Assembly (NCBI RefSeq): GCF_900107675.1
Contig: NZ_FNRI01000005.1
Location: 1-64,000 of the forward strand
DNA length: 64,000 bases
Direction: 5' to 3'
From: Alistipes timonensis JC136
Lineage (GTDB): Bacteria; Bacteroidota; Bacteroidia; Bacteroidales; Rikenellaceae
The notes below the pieces were generated by a model. The model was not told the DNA's origin. It did no database searches and saw only the letters and a list, made by a program, of their open reading frames with translations. Positions 1 to 8,038 of the stretch are shown here, piece by piece; position 1 is the first letter of the stretch, and each line of letters begins with the position of its first letter. Both the position numbers and the translations under genes were made by a program.

Positions 1-282
1 ATCGGCGTGCTGATCTGCTTCCTCGGAGGGCTGATGGCCGTGGATATCGTGCCCCGGAAGGCGACGGGAGCCGCACTGGGAATCGTCGGAATGGCATCCT
101 ACTGTGCCGCAGGAATTCAGGACGTGGCCTCAGGGTGGCTTATCGATGCGAACATATCGGTAACGGCTGACGGAGCCAGGCACTACGACTTCGGGCCCGT
201 CGCGTTCTTCTGGATCGCGGCGTCTGTGATATCGTTCATACTGCCCCTGCTGAACCAAAAGAAATCGGCCGAGATAGGATAA
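1..282 (+). CDS. MFS transporter, C-terminal fragment (OPA/GlpT-UhpC-like)
   Basis: This is the 3' end of a gene cut by the left edge of the window; the frame is open from base 1 and stops with TAA at 280-282. About 93 residues remain. They contain two hydrophobic stretches, a glycine-rich segment (GAALGIVGMASYCAAG) and a short charged tail. The spacing and the phrase ATGAALGIVG resemble the last two or three helices of organophosphate:phosphate antiporters (GlpT/UhpT/UhpC group of the major facilitator superfamily). It would sit in the inner membrane and exchange a phosphorylated sugar or glycerol-3-phosphate for phosphate, but the substrate cannot be read from this fragment. It ends directly at a strong terminator and is convergent with the pyrophosphatase gene. 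Confidence 0.7.
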   Translation: MGVLICFLGGLMAVDIVPRKATGAALGIVGMASYCAAGIQDVASGWLIDANISVTADGARHYDFGPVAFFWIAASVISFILPLLNQKKSAEIG

Positions 283-325
283 AAACAATGGGAGCGCAGT
301 TATGAAACTGCGCTCCCATTGTTTT
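282..325. terminator. Bidirectional intrinsic terminator between transporter and hppA
   Basis: A perfect 19-bp inverted repeat (282-300 with 307-325) encloses a six-base loop (301-306). It starts with AAAA and ends with TTTT, so each strand gives a GC-rich stem followed by a U-run. It begins inside the transporter stop codon and ends 21 bases from the hppA stop, so it serves both convergent genes. Confidence 0.92.
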
Positions 326-345
326 AATACGAATAGCCGGAACCG

Positions 346-2562
346 TCAGAACAGGTGGAAAGCCACCGTCAACCCCGCCATCACGATCGAAACCATCGAC
401 ATCAGTTTGATGAGAATGTTGAGCGACGGACCCGAAGTGTCTTTGAAGGGATCCCCCACGGTGTCACCCACGACCGTAGCTTTATGGCAGTCGGAACCCT
501 TGCCGCCATAGTGGCCCTCCTCGACCATCTTCTTGGCGTTGTCCCACGCTCCGCCGGCATTGGCCATGAAGACCGCCAGCACGAATCCCGAGCTCAGGCC
601 GCCCACGAGCAGTCCCATGACGCCCGCCACGCCGAAGATCAGGCCGACGGCAACCGGAACGATGATGGCCAGCAGGCTCGGGAACAGCATCTCACGCTGC
701 GCTCCGCGGGTCGAAATTTCGACGCAGCGGGCATAATCGGGAGTTCCCTCGCCCGTGAGGATGCCCTTGATTTCCCGGAACTGGCGGCGTACCTCCTCCA
801 CCATGCTCTGAGCCGCGCGACCCACGGCATTCATCGTCAGGCCGCAGAAGAGGAACGACATCATCGCGCCGATGAACACGCCGACCAGCACCGTGGGATT
901 CATCAGCGAAACGCGGTAGTATTCCATGAAATCGAGGATCGAGGCGTCCTGGATGAAGCGCATCGACCCGTCGGACATTTCGAGCATCGTCACGCCGTTG
1001 TGCATCAGTCCGATGCGTATTTCTTCGACATACGAAGCCAGCAGCGCGAGGGCCGTCAGGGCCGCCGAACCGATGGCGAAGCCCTTGCCCGTGGCAGCCG
1101 TGGTGTTACCCAGGGCGTCGAGGGCATCGGTGCGCCTGCGGACCTCGGGACCAAGGCCGCTCATCTCGGCATTGCCGCCCGCGTTGTCGGCGATGGGGCC
1201 GTAAGCGTCGGTGGCGAGGGTGATGCCCAGCGTCGAAAGCATGCCCACGGCAGCGATACCGATGCCGTAAAGTCCCAGCGACATATTCTGCGGAGCCATC
1301 ATGTTCTGCACGTCGAAGCCGATGGCGCAAAGGTAAGCCAGAATGATCGCCACACCGATAGTGATGACAGGAACGGCCGTGGAGATCATACCCGAACCGA
1401 TACCGGCGATGATGACCGTGGCAGGCCCCGTCTGGGCGCTTCCGGCGATCTTCTGCGTCGGTTTGTAGGAGTGCGAGGTGAAATATTCCGTGGCCTGCCC
1501 GATGATGATGCCCGCCACGAGGCCCGTGATGACCGAGAAGGACAACCCGACCCAGTTCTCGACGCCCAGCAGGTAGAGGATGCCGAACGTGGCGACGGCG
1601 ATCAGCAGCGAGCTGAAATTGACGCCCACGCCCAACGATCGCAGCAGTTCGCGCATCGTGGCCCCCTCCTTCGTGCGGACGAGGAAGATGCCGATGATCG
1701 AAAGCAGGATGCCCACCGCGGCAATCAGCATCGGAGCCATCACGGCTTTCATCTGCAGCTCCTCGGAACCGACCGAAGAGAAAGCCGCAGCGCCCAGCGC
1801 CGCCGTGGCCAACACCGAGCCGCAATAGCTCTCGTAAAGGTCGGCGCCCATGCCGGCCACGTCGCCCACATTGTCGCCCACGTTGTCGGCGATGGTCGCG
1901 GGATTGCGCGGATCGTCCTCGGGGATGCCCGCCTCGACCTTGCCCACCAGGTCGGCGCCCACATCAGCCGCCTTGGTGTAGATTCCGCCGCCGACACGTG
2001 CGAACAAGGCCTGCGTCGAGGCGCCCATGCCGAAGGTCAGCATCGTCGTCGTGATGACCACGAGTTTCTGCGGCCCTGCGGCATCGACAAACCAGGTCAG
2101 GATCACGTACCAGAACGAGATGTCCAGCAGACCGAGGCCCACGACCACCAAACCCATCACCGCGCCGCTGCGGAAAGCGACTTTCAGGCCGCGGTCCAAC
2201 GACTGCCGCGCGGCATTGGCCGTGCGGGCCGAAGCATAGGTGGCGGTCTTCATACCGAAGTAACCGGCCAGTCCCGAGAAGAATCCGCCCGTGATAAAGG
2301 CGAAAGGCACCCAGCCGTTCTGCACCCCGGCACCGTAGGCCAGATAAGCGAAAAACAGCGCCAGCACGACAAAGACGATGCCGACGACCTTGTACTGCTG
2401 ACGCAGGTAGGCCATGGCGCCCTTACGCACATGCCCGGCGATCTCACGCATACGCTCCGTACCCTCGTCCTCGCGCTTCATCAGGCGGTAGAACGCCCAG
2501 GCGAAGCCCAGGGCGATGACGGACGCAGCGGGTACGATCCAGAAAATCGAAGGAATGTTCAT
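346..2562 (-). CDS. hppA: Membrane-bound ion-pumping pyrophosphatase
   Basis: A 738-residue integral membrane pyrophosphatase that hydrolyses PPi to pump Na+ and/or H+ across the inner membrane. The length fits the family (about 650-800 aa). The product is almost entirely transmembrane segments. The PPi/Mg2+ loop is plain (DDPRNPATIADNVGDNVG), and a second acidic loop near the C-terminus (DTVGDPFKDTSGPS) completes the site. The segment GNTTAATGKGF has Ala rather than Lys at the position that distinguishes K+-dependent from K+-independent enzymes, which points to the K+-dependent branch. K+-dependent members in gut Bacteroidetes are Na+ pumps or combined Na+/H+ pumps, so Na+ transport is likely but inferred. 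It is a single-gene unit with its own promoter upstream. Confidence 0.95.
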   Translation of the reverse strand: MNIPSIFWIVPAASVIALGFAWAFYRLMKREDEGTERMREIAGHVRKGAMAYLRQQYKVVGIVFVVLALFFAYLAYGAGVQNGWVPFAFITGGFFSGLAGYFGMKTATYASARTANAARQSLDRGLKVAFRSGAVMGLVVVGLGLLDISFWYVILTWFVDAAGPQKLVVITTTMLTFGMGASTQALFARVGGGIYTKAADVGADLVGKVEAGIPEDDPRNPATIADNVGDNVGDVAGMGADLYESYCGSVLATAALGAAAFSSVGSEELQMKAVMAPMLIAAVGILLSIIGIFLVRTKEGATMRELLRSLGVGVNFSSLLIAVATFGILYLLGVENWVGLSFSVITGLVAGIIIGQATEYFTSHSYKPTQKIAGSAQTGPATVIIAGIGSGMISTAVPVITIGVAIILAYLCAIGFDVQNMMAPQNMSLGLYGIGIAAVGMLSTLGITLATDAYGPIADNAGGNAEMSGLGPEVRRRTDALDALGNTTAATGKGFAIGSAALTALALLASYVEEIRIGLMHNGVTMLEMSDGSMRFIQDASILDFMEYYRVSLMNPTVLVGVFIGAMMSFLFCGLTMNAVGRAAQSMVEEVRRQFREIKGILTGEGTPDYARCVEISTRGAQREMLFPSLLAIIVPVAVGLIFGVAGVMGLLVGGLSSGFVLAVFMANAGGAWDNAKKMVEEGHYGGKGSDCHKATVVGDTVGDPFKDTSGPSLNILIKLMSMVSIVMAGLTVAFHLF

Positions 2563-2606
2563 ATCATAAAACAGTTGGTTGGTTGCTTTTCAGTCACAGT
2601 CAGAAA

Positions 2607-2614
2607 CAAATATA
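2607..2614 (-). promoter_or_regulatory. Putative hppA promoter, -7 element
   Basis: On the minus strand this reads TATATTTG, an exact match to the Bacteroidetes -7 consensus TAnnTTTG, 45 bases upstream of the hppA start. A clear TTTG -33 element at the usual distance is not visible, so confidence is moderate. Confidence 0.5.
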
Positions 2615-2689
2615 TAAAAATATCCCGACCGTTGTAACGGACGGGATATAAAAGTGCCGGAACAGCCATTATTTTGTCTTTTAAGACAT

Positions 2690-2725
2690 CAACACCCCGC
2701 CGGTTCCGAAACCTGCGGGGTGTTG
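2690..2725 (-). terminator. Hairpin downstream of the GH3 gene
   Basis: An 11-bp perfect stem (2690-2700 with 2715-2725) encloses an inner 4-bp stem (2702-2705 with 2710-2713). It starts nine bases after the glycosidase stop codon on the minus strand. The U-run is poor, so it may be a terminator or an RNA-stabilising 3' hairpin. Confidence 0.65.
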
Positions 2726-2733
2726 TCGGATGA

Positions 2734-4830
2734 TTATTCCACAGTCACGGGCAACTCCACCGCAATATCCGCCGACGAAGTTCCCAGCGAAAGCACATAC
2801 TCTCCGGGATCGACGCGCCAGCCGTGCGTCCGGTCGTCCCAATAGGCCAGGGCGCTGCGATCGAGCTCGAATTCGACCTCCCCGCTCCTGCCCGGAGCCA
2901 ATTCCACCCGACGGAACGCTTTCAGCTCCTTCTTCGGCCTCACGACCGCGGGATTCCGCTGCGAGACATAGAGCTGCACGACCTCGGCCCCGGAGCGAGG
3001 GCCCGTGTTAGTCAGGACTGCACGAACGGTCAGCGGGCCCTTTGCCGGAAACCGCTTCGCCGCATGGGGTTTCGACAGCGAAAAAGTCGTATAGGAAAGT
3101 CCGAATCCGAACGGATAGAGCGGTTCGATACCCTTGGTTTCATACCAGCGATACCCCACCAATACGGACTCCGCATAGTCGATGTCATAAATTCGGATCA
3201 GCTTCTCGTTATAGGCCCGCGGCGCCTTGTTGTAAAACTCCGCACCGGCCGGCATCGTCCCTTTGGCCGGAGAGTCCGCAAACTCCCGTTCGATGGTGAT
3301 CGGAAGTTTCCCCGAAGGATTGATCCTGCCGGAGAGTATTCCCGCCAGGGCCGTCATGCCGTTCTGGCCGGGATACCAGCCGTAAATCACCGCCGCAGCC
3401 CGGTCGTTCCAGCCGCTCATGCGGATTCCCGACCCCGAGTTGACCAGCACGACCGTGTTCGGATTCGCTTCGACGCACATGCGGATAAATGCCTCCTCTT
3501 CCTTCGGCAGGGCGAACGGACGCTCGAACGACTCCACGTCGATCGTTCCCGCCGAAAGCAGGACGACATCCGCAGCCGCAAGCTGTTCCCGCGTGGGACG
3601 TTCCACGACCTGCACGGCATCGCCGAATTCCGCACGGACAGCATCCGCAAGCGAAACATTATCGTATCCCAGTACTTCGGCCGACGAAGAGGTGCTGCCT
3701 CCGGTGCGGGGTATCTCCCGGATAAAGCGTCCGGTGAGCAGAATCCGGCGGCCGGCGGCCAACGGCAGAATCCCGTTGTTCCGCAGCAGCACCGTGCCTT
3801 TCGCCGCAACTTCGCAGGCCGTTTCGGCATGCGCCGGGAAGCGGTCGAGCAGGTCGGGACGGTATTTCACCCGGTCGTAAAGCCCGAAAGCGACGGCGGT
3901 GGCGACGTTGGGCCGGATCATCCGTTCCAGATCCTTTTCCGTAATGCGCCCCTGGCGAAGCAGCTCCCGCACCTCTTCAACGAACTCACGGCGGCCGGGC
4001 ATCTCCACATTCTGACCGCTTTTGACGACTTTTTCCGTGTCGTACACGGAGCTCCAGTCGCTCATCACGCATCCCCGGAATCCGAGCTCGCCGCGCAGCA
4101 GTTCCCCGATGACACGGCTGTTCTGACCGGCCCACTCCCCGTTGAGTTGGTTATAGGAGGTCATCACATAGGCCACACCGGCTTCGATACCGGCGCGGAA
4201 CGGAGGCATATAGATCTCGTGCAGCGCCCGTTCATCGATCAATGAATTCGACCGGCGGCGGTAAAATTCCGTTTCGTTGCCGATGAAGTGTTTCAGGCAG
4301 GCGGCGGTCCCCGTCGACTGCATTCCCCGCACATAGGCCGCCGCGAGGACAGAAGTCAGCAGCGGGTCCTCCCCGAAATATTCGAAATTGCGGCCGCACT
4401 GGGAATTGCGGGCGATGTTCAGCCCCGGTCCCAGCAGCACTTCGATACCTCCCGCACGGCACTCCTCCCCCACGGCTTCCGCATAACGGAAAGCCAGCTC
4501 GGGATCGAACGACGAGGCGAGCATGATCGGACAGGGAAAGGCCGTCGAGCGCTCCAGCTGGCGGACCATCGTGGAGTCGGGCAGGTTGTTGCGCAGATGA
4601 ACCCCTTGCGTGGCGTCGGAGAGATAGAGATAGGGAATACCCTTCTCCGGAACGCCGTAGAAGAAAAACGAGGAATAGCCGCGTGCAAAATCGATCTTTT
4701 CGTCGAGGCTGAGCCGGGCGATCAGGGAATCGGCCTGCCGGTAGGCTTCATCCCAGGCGACAGGCTGCCGTGCGAAGAGTCCGGCGGCGGCACAGCAGGC
4801 CGCCAGGGACAACAAAATTTTCCGTATCAT
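2734..4830 (-). CDS. Glycoside hydrolase family 3, beta-glucosidase-like, exported
   Basis: A 698-residue exported GH3 enzyme that would release sugars from the non-reducing end of a beta-linked glycoside, probably in the periplasm. I place the start at 4830 because MIRKILLSLAACCAAAGLFA is a clean signal peptide; an upstream Met at 4875 would put 15 non-hydrophobic residues before it. Domain order is the GH3 N-terminal TIM barrel (about 30-310), with the KHF motif near 180-182 and the nucleophile Asp258 in VMSDW; the C-terminal alpha/beta domain (about 345-560); and a fibronectin III-like tail (about 610-690). It is the last gene of the Sus operon but lies behind an attenuator-like hairpin. 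GH3 also covers xylosidases and N-acetylglucosaminidases, so the linkage is not certain. Confidence 0.88.
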   Translation of the reverse strand: MIRKILLSLAACCAAAGLFARQPVAWDEAYRQADSLIARLSLDEKIDFARGYSSFFFYGVPEKGIPYLYLSDATQGVHLRNNLPDSTMVRQLERSTAFPCPIMLASSFDPELAFRYAEAVGEECRAGGIEVLLGPGLNIARNSQCGRNFEYFGEDPLLTSVLAAAYVRGMQSTGTAACLKHFIGNETEFYRRRSNSLIDERALHEIYMPPFRAGIEAGVAYVMTSYNQLNGEWAGQNSRVIGELLRGELGFRGCVMSDWSSVYDTEKVVKSGQNVEMPGRREFVEEVRELLRQGRITEKDLERMIRPNVATAVAFGLYDRVKYRPDLLDRFPAHAETACEVAAKGTVLLRNNGILPLAAGRRILLTGRFIREIPRTGGSTSSSAEVLGYDNVSLADAVRAEFGDAVQVVERPTREQLAAADVVLLSAGTIDVESFERPFALPKEEEAFIRMCVEANPNTVVLVNSGSGIRMSGWNDRAAAVIYGWYPGQNGMTALAGILSGRINPSGKLPITIEREFADSPAKGTMPAGAEFYNKAPRAYNEKLIRIYDIDYAESVLVGYRWYETKGIEPLYPFGFGLSYTTFSLSKPHAAKRFPAKGPLTVRAVLTNTGPRSGAEVVQLYVSQRNPAVVRPKKELKAFRRVELAPGRSGEVEFELDRSALAYWDDRTHGWRVDPGEYVLSLGTSSADIAVELPVTVE

Positions 4831-4848
4831 AACTATCAGTCTGTTTTC

Positions 4849-4891
4849 AAAAAGGGAGGGAGGGGCGGAAAACACTCCGGCCCTCTCTCCC
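4849..4891 (-). terminator. Hairpin plus U-run between lipoprotein gene and GH3 gene (attenuator?)
   Basis: Bases 4854-4864 pair with 4881-4891 (11 bp, one wobble). After one mismatch, 4866-4868 pair with 4877-4879, with an eight-base loop. On the minus strand the stem is followed by five Us (4849-4853). It has the form of an intrinsic terminator inside the operon, so it probably lowers read-through into the GH3 gene. Confidence 0.7.
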
Positions 4892-4906
4892 GGTTTCTTA
4901 AGTTCT

Positions 4907-7132
4907 CTATTTCGTCACGCAGATATTGTCGATGAACCAGCGGGAGAACTCTCCCGAAGCGGGTTCGCTCGTGAAACGCACGGCCGTGGAAGCCGTCGCC
5001 CCGTCGATCGTCAGCGAGAAACGGTTGAACTCGGTATAGGTCAGGCCGCTCACGACCTTCTTCGCCGCCCCGTCGATCGTTCCGCCGCCGATCACCTCGA
5101 CGACCACCGATTTCAGATCGCCTTTCAGATCCTTCGCGCCGCTGCTGCTGAACACCGACGCATTTTTATAGGCCATTGCGTCGAACGACAGCGTAAGGGT
5201 TCCCGAGGCTCCGAACGCCGGGGTCATCAGCGCGCCCGTGTTGTTCGTATACGAGCCGTGAGCCACGGTCTGCGTCTCCACGAAACCGATCTGCGCATAA
5301 CCCGGACGCTGGCGGACATGCGTGCCCGAAAGGCCGTTCTTCACCGCCGCATCCCAAACCGAAATGTCGCTGCCGCAGAAGTTGAGCATCGCGGCCAGTT
5401 TGTCGCCGTGGCGGTAGTCGAGCCCCGTCGTCAGGTTGTCGAACGGTTCGAAATAAACCGCTCCCGCGGGTTTCTCCGTATTGAAGACGGGAACCTTCTC
5501 CACGACCGCGCACGAGTGGAGACGGATCTCGCCGCCGTTGCCGATCGCCGCTCCGCTGCGGTCCACGCGCGTTCCGTCGTAAGGCGAAATGCGGATATAA
5601 AGCGTTCCGCGACGTTCGAGCGGAATCTGCGGCGCGATGTCGATCGTCCAGTAGAAGAAATTCTTGCCGCCGCCGACCGTCTTGCCCTGCGGAATCACGA
5701 AATGCGGGCCATCCGTCGGCGCAGGCGTATACCAGGTGACATTGTCGTTCGAATAACGCAGATACCAATTTGCCGGAGCCGATCCCGAAGCGCTCCATCC
5801 GAAAGAGAAGCGGAACGGCCCGTCAATGGTCTCGTTGAGCGGGAATGTGAGCAGCGCGTAGTTCTGATCGAGCTCTTGCCACGATTTCATCGGCAGATTG
5901 TGGTGTCCGCTGGACTCGGTCCAGTAACGGAAACCCAGATTGCCTCCCGAGGAGCTCAGTTTGGCCGTGATGTTGGCGCCCGTGCCGTCCATCGCCGTCA
6001 CCGAAACGCCGTCGATAGAACCCGTACTGTTCGAACCGGAGTAATAGACATACTTGCCGTCGCCGTTGGTCGCCGTCCGGGTCATGATCGAAAGCACGTA
6101 AGGAAGCGTGATGCCGCCGTCGAAACGGGGCGCGTTCATCGCCGCGAAATCCGCCGCCGTGCAAGGCATCACGACGCTGTTCCCGTCGTACACGCCCGCA
6201 ATGCCGCACAGCCGGCCGCTGCCGACCGGCACGGCGTCGATGCCGAACGTGCTGTTCTGCCGCGCATAGAGCGTGAAACGCTCGTCGTCGGCCGTCTGCA
6301 CGGTGACGTTGTCGCTCAGCACCTTGTTCAGGTCGCTGACCACCACCTGTGCGTCGAGCGACACGTACATCGACTCGTAGTCGCCCGACGCGAGCTGGGC
6401 ATAGGTCACCGGCAACGCCTCGGGCGTCACCTGCGTAGTTTCCGAGCGCACCACCCGGTCGTCCGAAACGGGTTTCAGTTCCATCACGCCGGTCTCGGCG
6501 TTCACGCCCACCACGGCGCCTTTCAGGTCGATCTCCAACTCTTCGCCCGGATTGCGGTAAAGCGTTTCGTCGGTGCGCAGCGTAATGCCGCAGCGGGGTT
6601 TCAGGTCGCTTTGGAGCGCAAGGCAGTTCTCGAAGTAGTTGTTGTCCTGAACGCTCGACACGACGATGCCGCGGAGTTTCACCTCCTGCGTCACGGTGTA
6701 GTCGCCGTCGGCGGCCAGCGTCCGCAGATCGGGAACGCTCAGGTAACCCTCGGACGTAGCGGAAGCCTGCACGAAATTCAGCTCCTCGGCCACCGCAGCA
6801 TTGCGCTTGGCCGCGACACGCAGCGTGAGCGAGCGGCTCGCAGAGGTCGCATTTTCGCCGATCGCCACCGCCACCGTCGCCGTGCCCGTCGCCTCGGAAC
6901 GCGAGAGCTGCGCCCACGACGTGTCGTCGCCCGTGACGGATATCTGCCAGTCGCAGTTGGCCCTGACCTCGAACGAAAGCGTCGTGCCGAATGACGGGGC
7001 GAGGATCGCATGGGTATCCAGCGCGATCGACTGCATCGGCAGCGCCACGTCGTCCTTGCACGACCCGGCCGAAAGCAGCAGCGCGAAGGCCGCCGCCGTT
7101 CGGAAAAAGCTGTTTGAAAGTCTGTTTTTCAT
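4907..7132 (-). CDS. Surface lipoprotein with BACON and DUF5689-type domains
   Basis: A 741-residue lipoprotein. The signal peptide ends at lipobox LSAGSC with Cys25, followed by KDD, which fits the K-(D/E)2 surface-export signal of Bacteroidetes lipoproteins. Residues about 40-125 look like a BACON domain (beta-sandwich with WQISV and an FVQAS end). Residues about 130-240 look like the OB-like DUF5689 domain (LRGIVVSSVQD, NPGEELEIDLKGAVVG). The remaining 500 residues are beta-rich with two lectin- or jelly-roll-like parts, the last containing LTLSFDAMAY and ending FSRWFIDNICVTK. No catalytic motif is evident. It lies six bases after the nuclease-like gene, so they are co-transcribed. A substrate-binding or docking role on the cell surface is inferred. 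Confidence 0.8.
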   Translation of the reverse strand: MKNRLSNSFFRTAAAFALLLSAGSCKDDVALPMQSIALDTHAILAPSFGTTLSFEVRANCDWQISVTGDDTSWAQLSRSEATGTATVAVAIGENATSASRSLTLRVAAKRNAAVAEELNFVQASATSEGYLSVPDLRTLAADGDYTVTQEVKLRGIVVSSVQDNNYFENCLALQSDLKPRCGITLRTDETLYRNPGEELEIDLKGAVVGVNAETGVMELKPVSDDRVVRSETTQVTPEALPVTYAQLASGDYESMYVSLDAQVVVSDLNKVLSDNVTVQTADDERFTLYARQNSTFGIDAVPVGSGRLCGIAGVYDGNSVVMPCTAADFAAMNAPRFDGGITLPYVLSIMTRTATNGDGKYVYYSGSNSTGSIDGVSVTAMDGTGANITAKLSSSGGNLGFRYWTESSGHHNLPMKSWQELDQNYALLTFPLNETIDGPFRFSFGWSASGSAPANWYLRYSNDNVTWYTPAPTDGPHFVIPQGKTVGGGKNFFYWTIDIAPQIPLERRGTLYIRISPYDGTRVDRSGAAIGNGGEIRLHSCAVVEKVPVFNTEKPAGAVYFEPFDNLTTGLDYRHGDKLAAMLNFCGSDISVWDAAVKNGLSGTHVRQRPGYAQIGFVETQTVAHGSYTNNTGALMTPAFGASGTLTLSFDAMAYKNASVFSSSGAKDLKGDLKSVVVEVIGGGTIDGAAKKVVSGLTYTEFNRFSLTIDGATASTAVRFTSEPASGEFSRWFIDNICVTK

Positions 7133-7138
7133 AATCGC

Positions 7139-8014
7139 TTACTTTTTGAGGTCTACCAGTACGGGAAGGTGGTCGGAAACCTTCATCACATTGATCTCCT
7201 CATACGAGGGCACGGCCGTGCGCAGCACCTCGTACGACGGCGAATTGCCTGTATAGACAAGCACATAATCAATGCGCGACGGCGAAGAGGTATTCACGAA
7301 AGTATTGGCCGAAGTGCTGATAATCTTCCACGATTCGAGCGCCGTTTCCGGAATTTTCGACGTATTGAGGTCGCCCGCCAGATAGATCGGCTTCATGTAG
7401 GAGGTGTAATTGGCGGCGATATATTCGGTGATAATCTCGAACGACCGCCGCCGGTTCTCATCGGACTTGTGGCAGAAGTGCGTGGCGATAAAGATATAGT
7501 CGTCGAACTCCGCCAGGAAGAACTTGCGAGGCTCTTCTCCCGGCAAGTCGCCCGCATAGGTGTTTTTAGGCGCCGTCTTGCAGAGAATGCCGATACCGTA
7601 GTCACCACCGCGGTAATCGATCGTCTTGCAGTAATAGGGCCGCATCCCGGTACGGTCGGCCAGCTCCTTCAGCTGGTCGGTGGGATGCCACGTGGTGTTC
7701 TTGTCCAATTCCTGCAAGGCGATCACGTCGGGGTCCATCAGCGAGATGACCTTGGCCGTATTGTTGTAGTTCGCACGGTCGGTCCCAGAGTTCTGGGTCC
7801 AACCCTCGCAGCGGTGGGTGTTGTAGGTCGCCAGCCGGACCGAGTTGGGCAGGCGGTCGTACCCCTGCCCGTCATAGGGGTTCTCGGGTTCGTCGGAGGT
7901 CATGTCCCCGAAATTGAAATCGGAGTTGTCGCCCGACAGGTCGGAACACGCCGCTGCGGAGAGGACCAGGCAGCAGCCGAATAAAGCAGACAATATGAAT
8001 CTGGTGATTTTCAT
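7139..8014 (-). CDS. Endonuclease/exonuclease/phosphatase-family lipoprotein
   Basis: A 291-residue lipoprotein (lipobox LSAAAC, Cys23) of the EEP superfamily, which hydrolyses phosphodiester or phosphomonoester bonds with a divalent metal. The fold motifs are all present in order: ATYNTHR, the metal Glu in ALQELDKN, YLAGDLNT, SRIDYVLVY and the catalytic His in VSDHLPVL. Length is normal for the family. It would act outside the cytoplasm, probably on the outer membrane. It is fourth in an operon behind susC and susD, so its substrate is probably handled by that pair. Possible substrates include DNA/RNA, phosphoinositides or phospholipid headgroups; the sequence does not decide. Confidence 0.88.
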   Translation of the reverse strand: MKITRFILSALFGCCLVLSAAACSDLSGDNSDFNFGDMTSDEPENPYDGQGYDRLPNSVRLATYNTHRCEGWTQNSGTDRANYNNTAKVISLMDPDVIALQELDKNTTWHPTDQLKELADRTGMRPYYCKTIDYRGGDYGIGILCKTAPKNTYAGDLPGEEPRKFFLAEFDDYIFIATHFCHKSDENRRRSFEIITEYIAANYTSYMKPIYLAGDLNTSKIPETALESWKIISTSANTFVNTSSPSRIDYVLVYTGNSPSYEVLRTAVPSYEEINVMKVSDHLPVLVDLKK

Positions 8015-8038
8015 GGTAGTTCGTGTTTAGGTTTCCGT

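Noticed and set aside
302..511. Small plus-strand frame of 69 codons after the terminator
   Set aside because: It starts inside the terminator loop and overlaps hppA on the other strand; composition is that of a shadow frame.
355..2637. Long open frame of 760 codons antisense to hppA
   Set aside because: It mirrors the GC-rich codon pattern of hppA, is rich in His, Arg and Gly without domain logic, and has no promoter. The same applies to the long antisense frames at 10047-13304, 17558-19840, 25916-28534, 35679-38537, 35737-38079 and 38805-41147.
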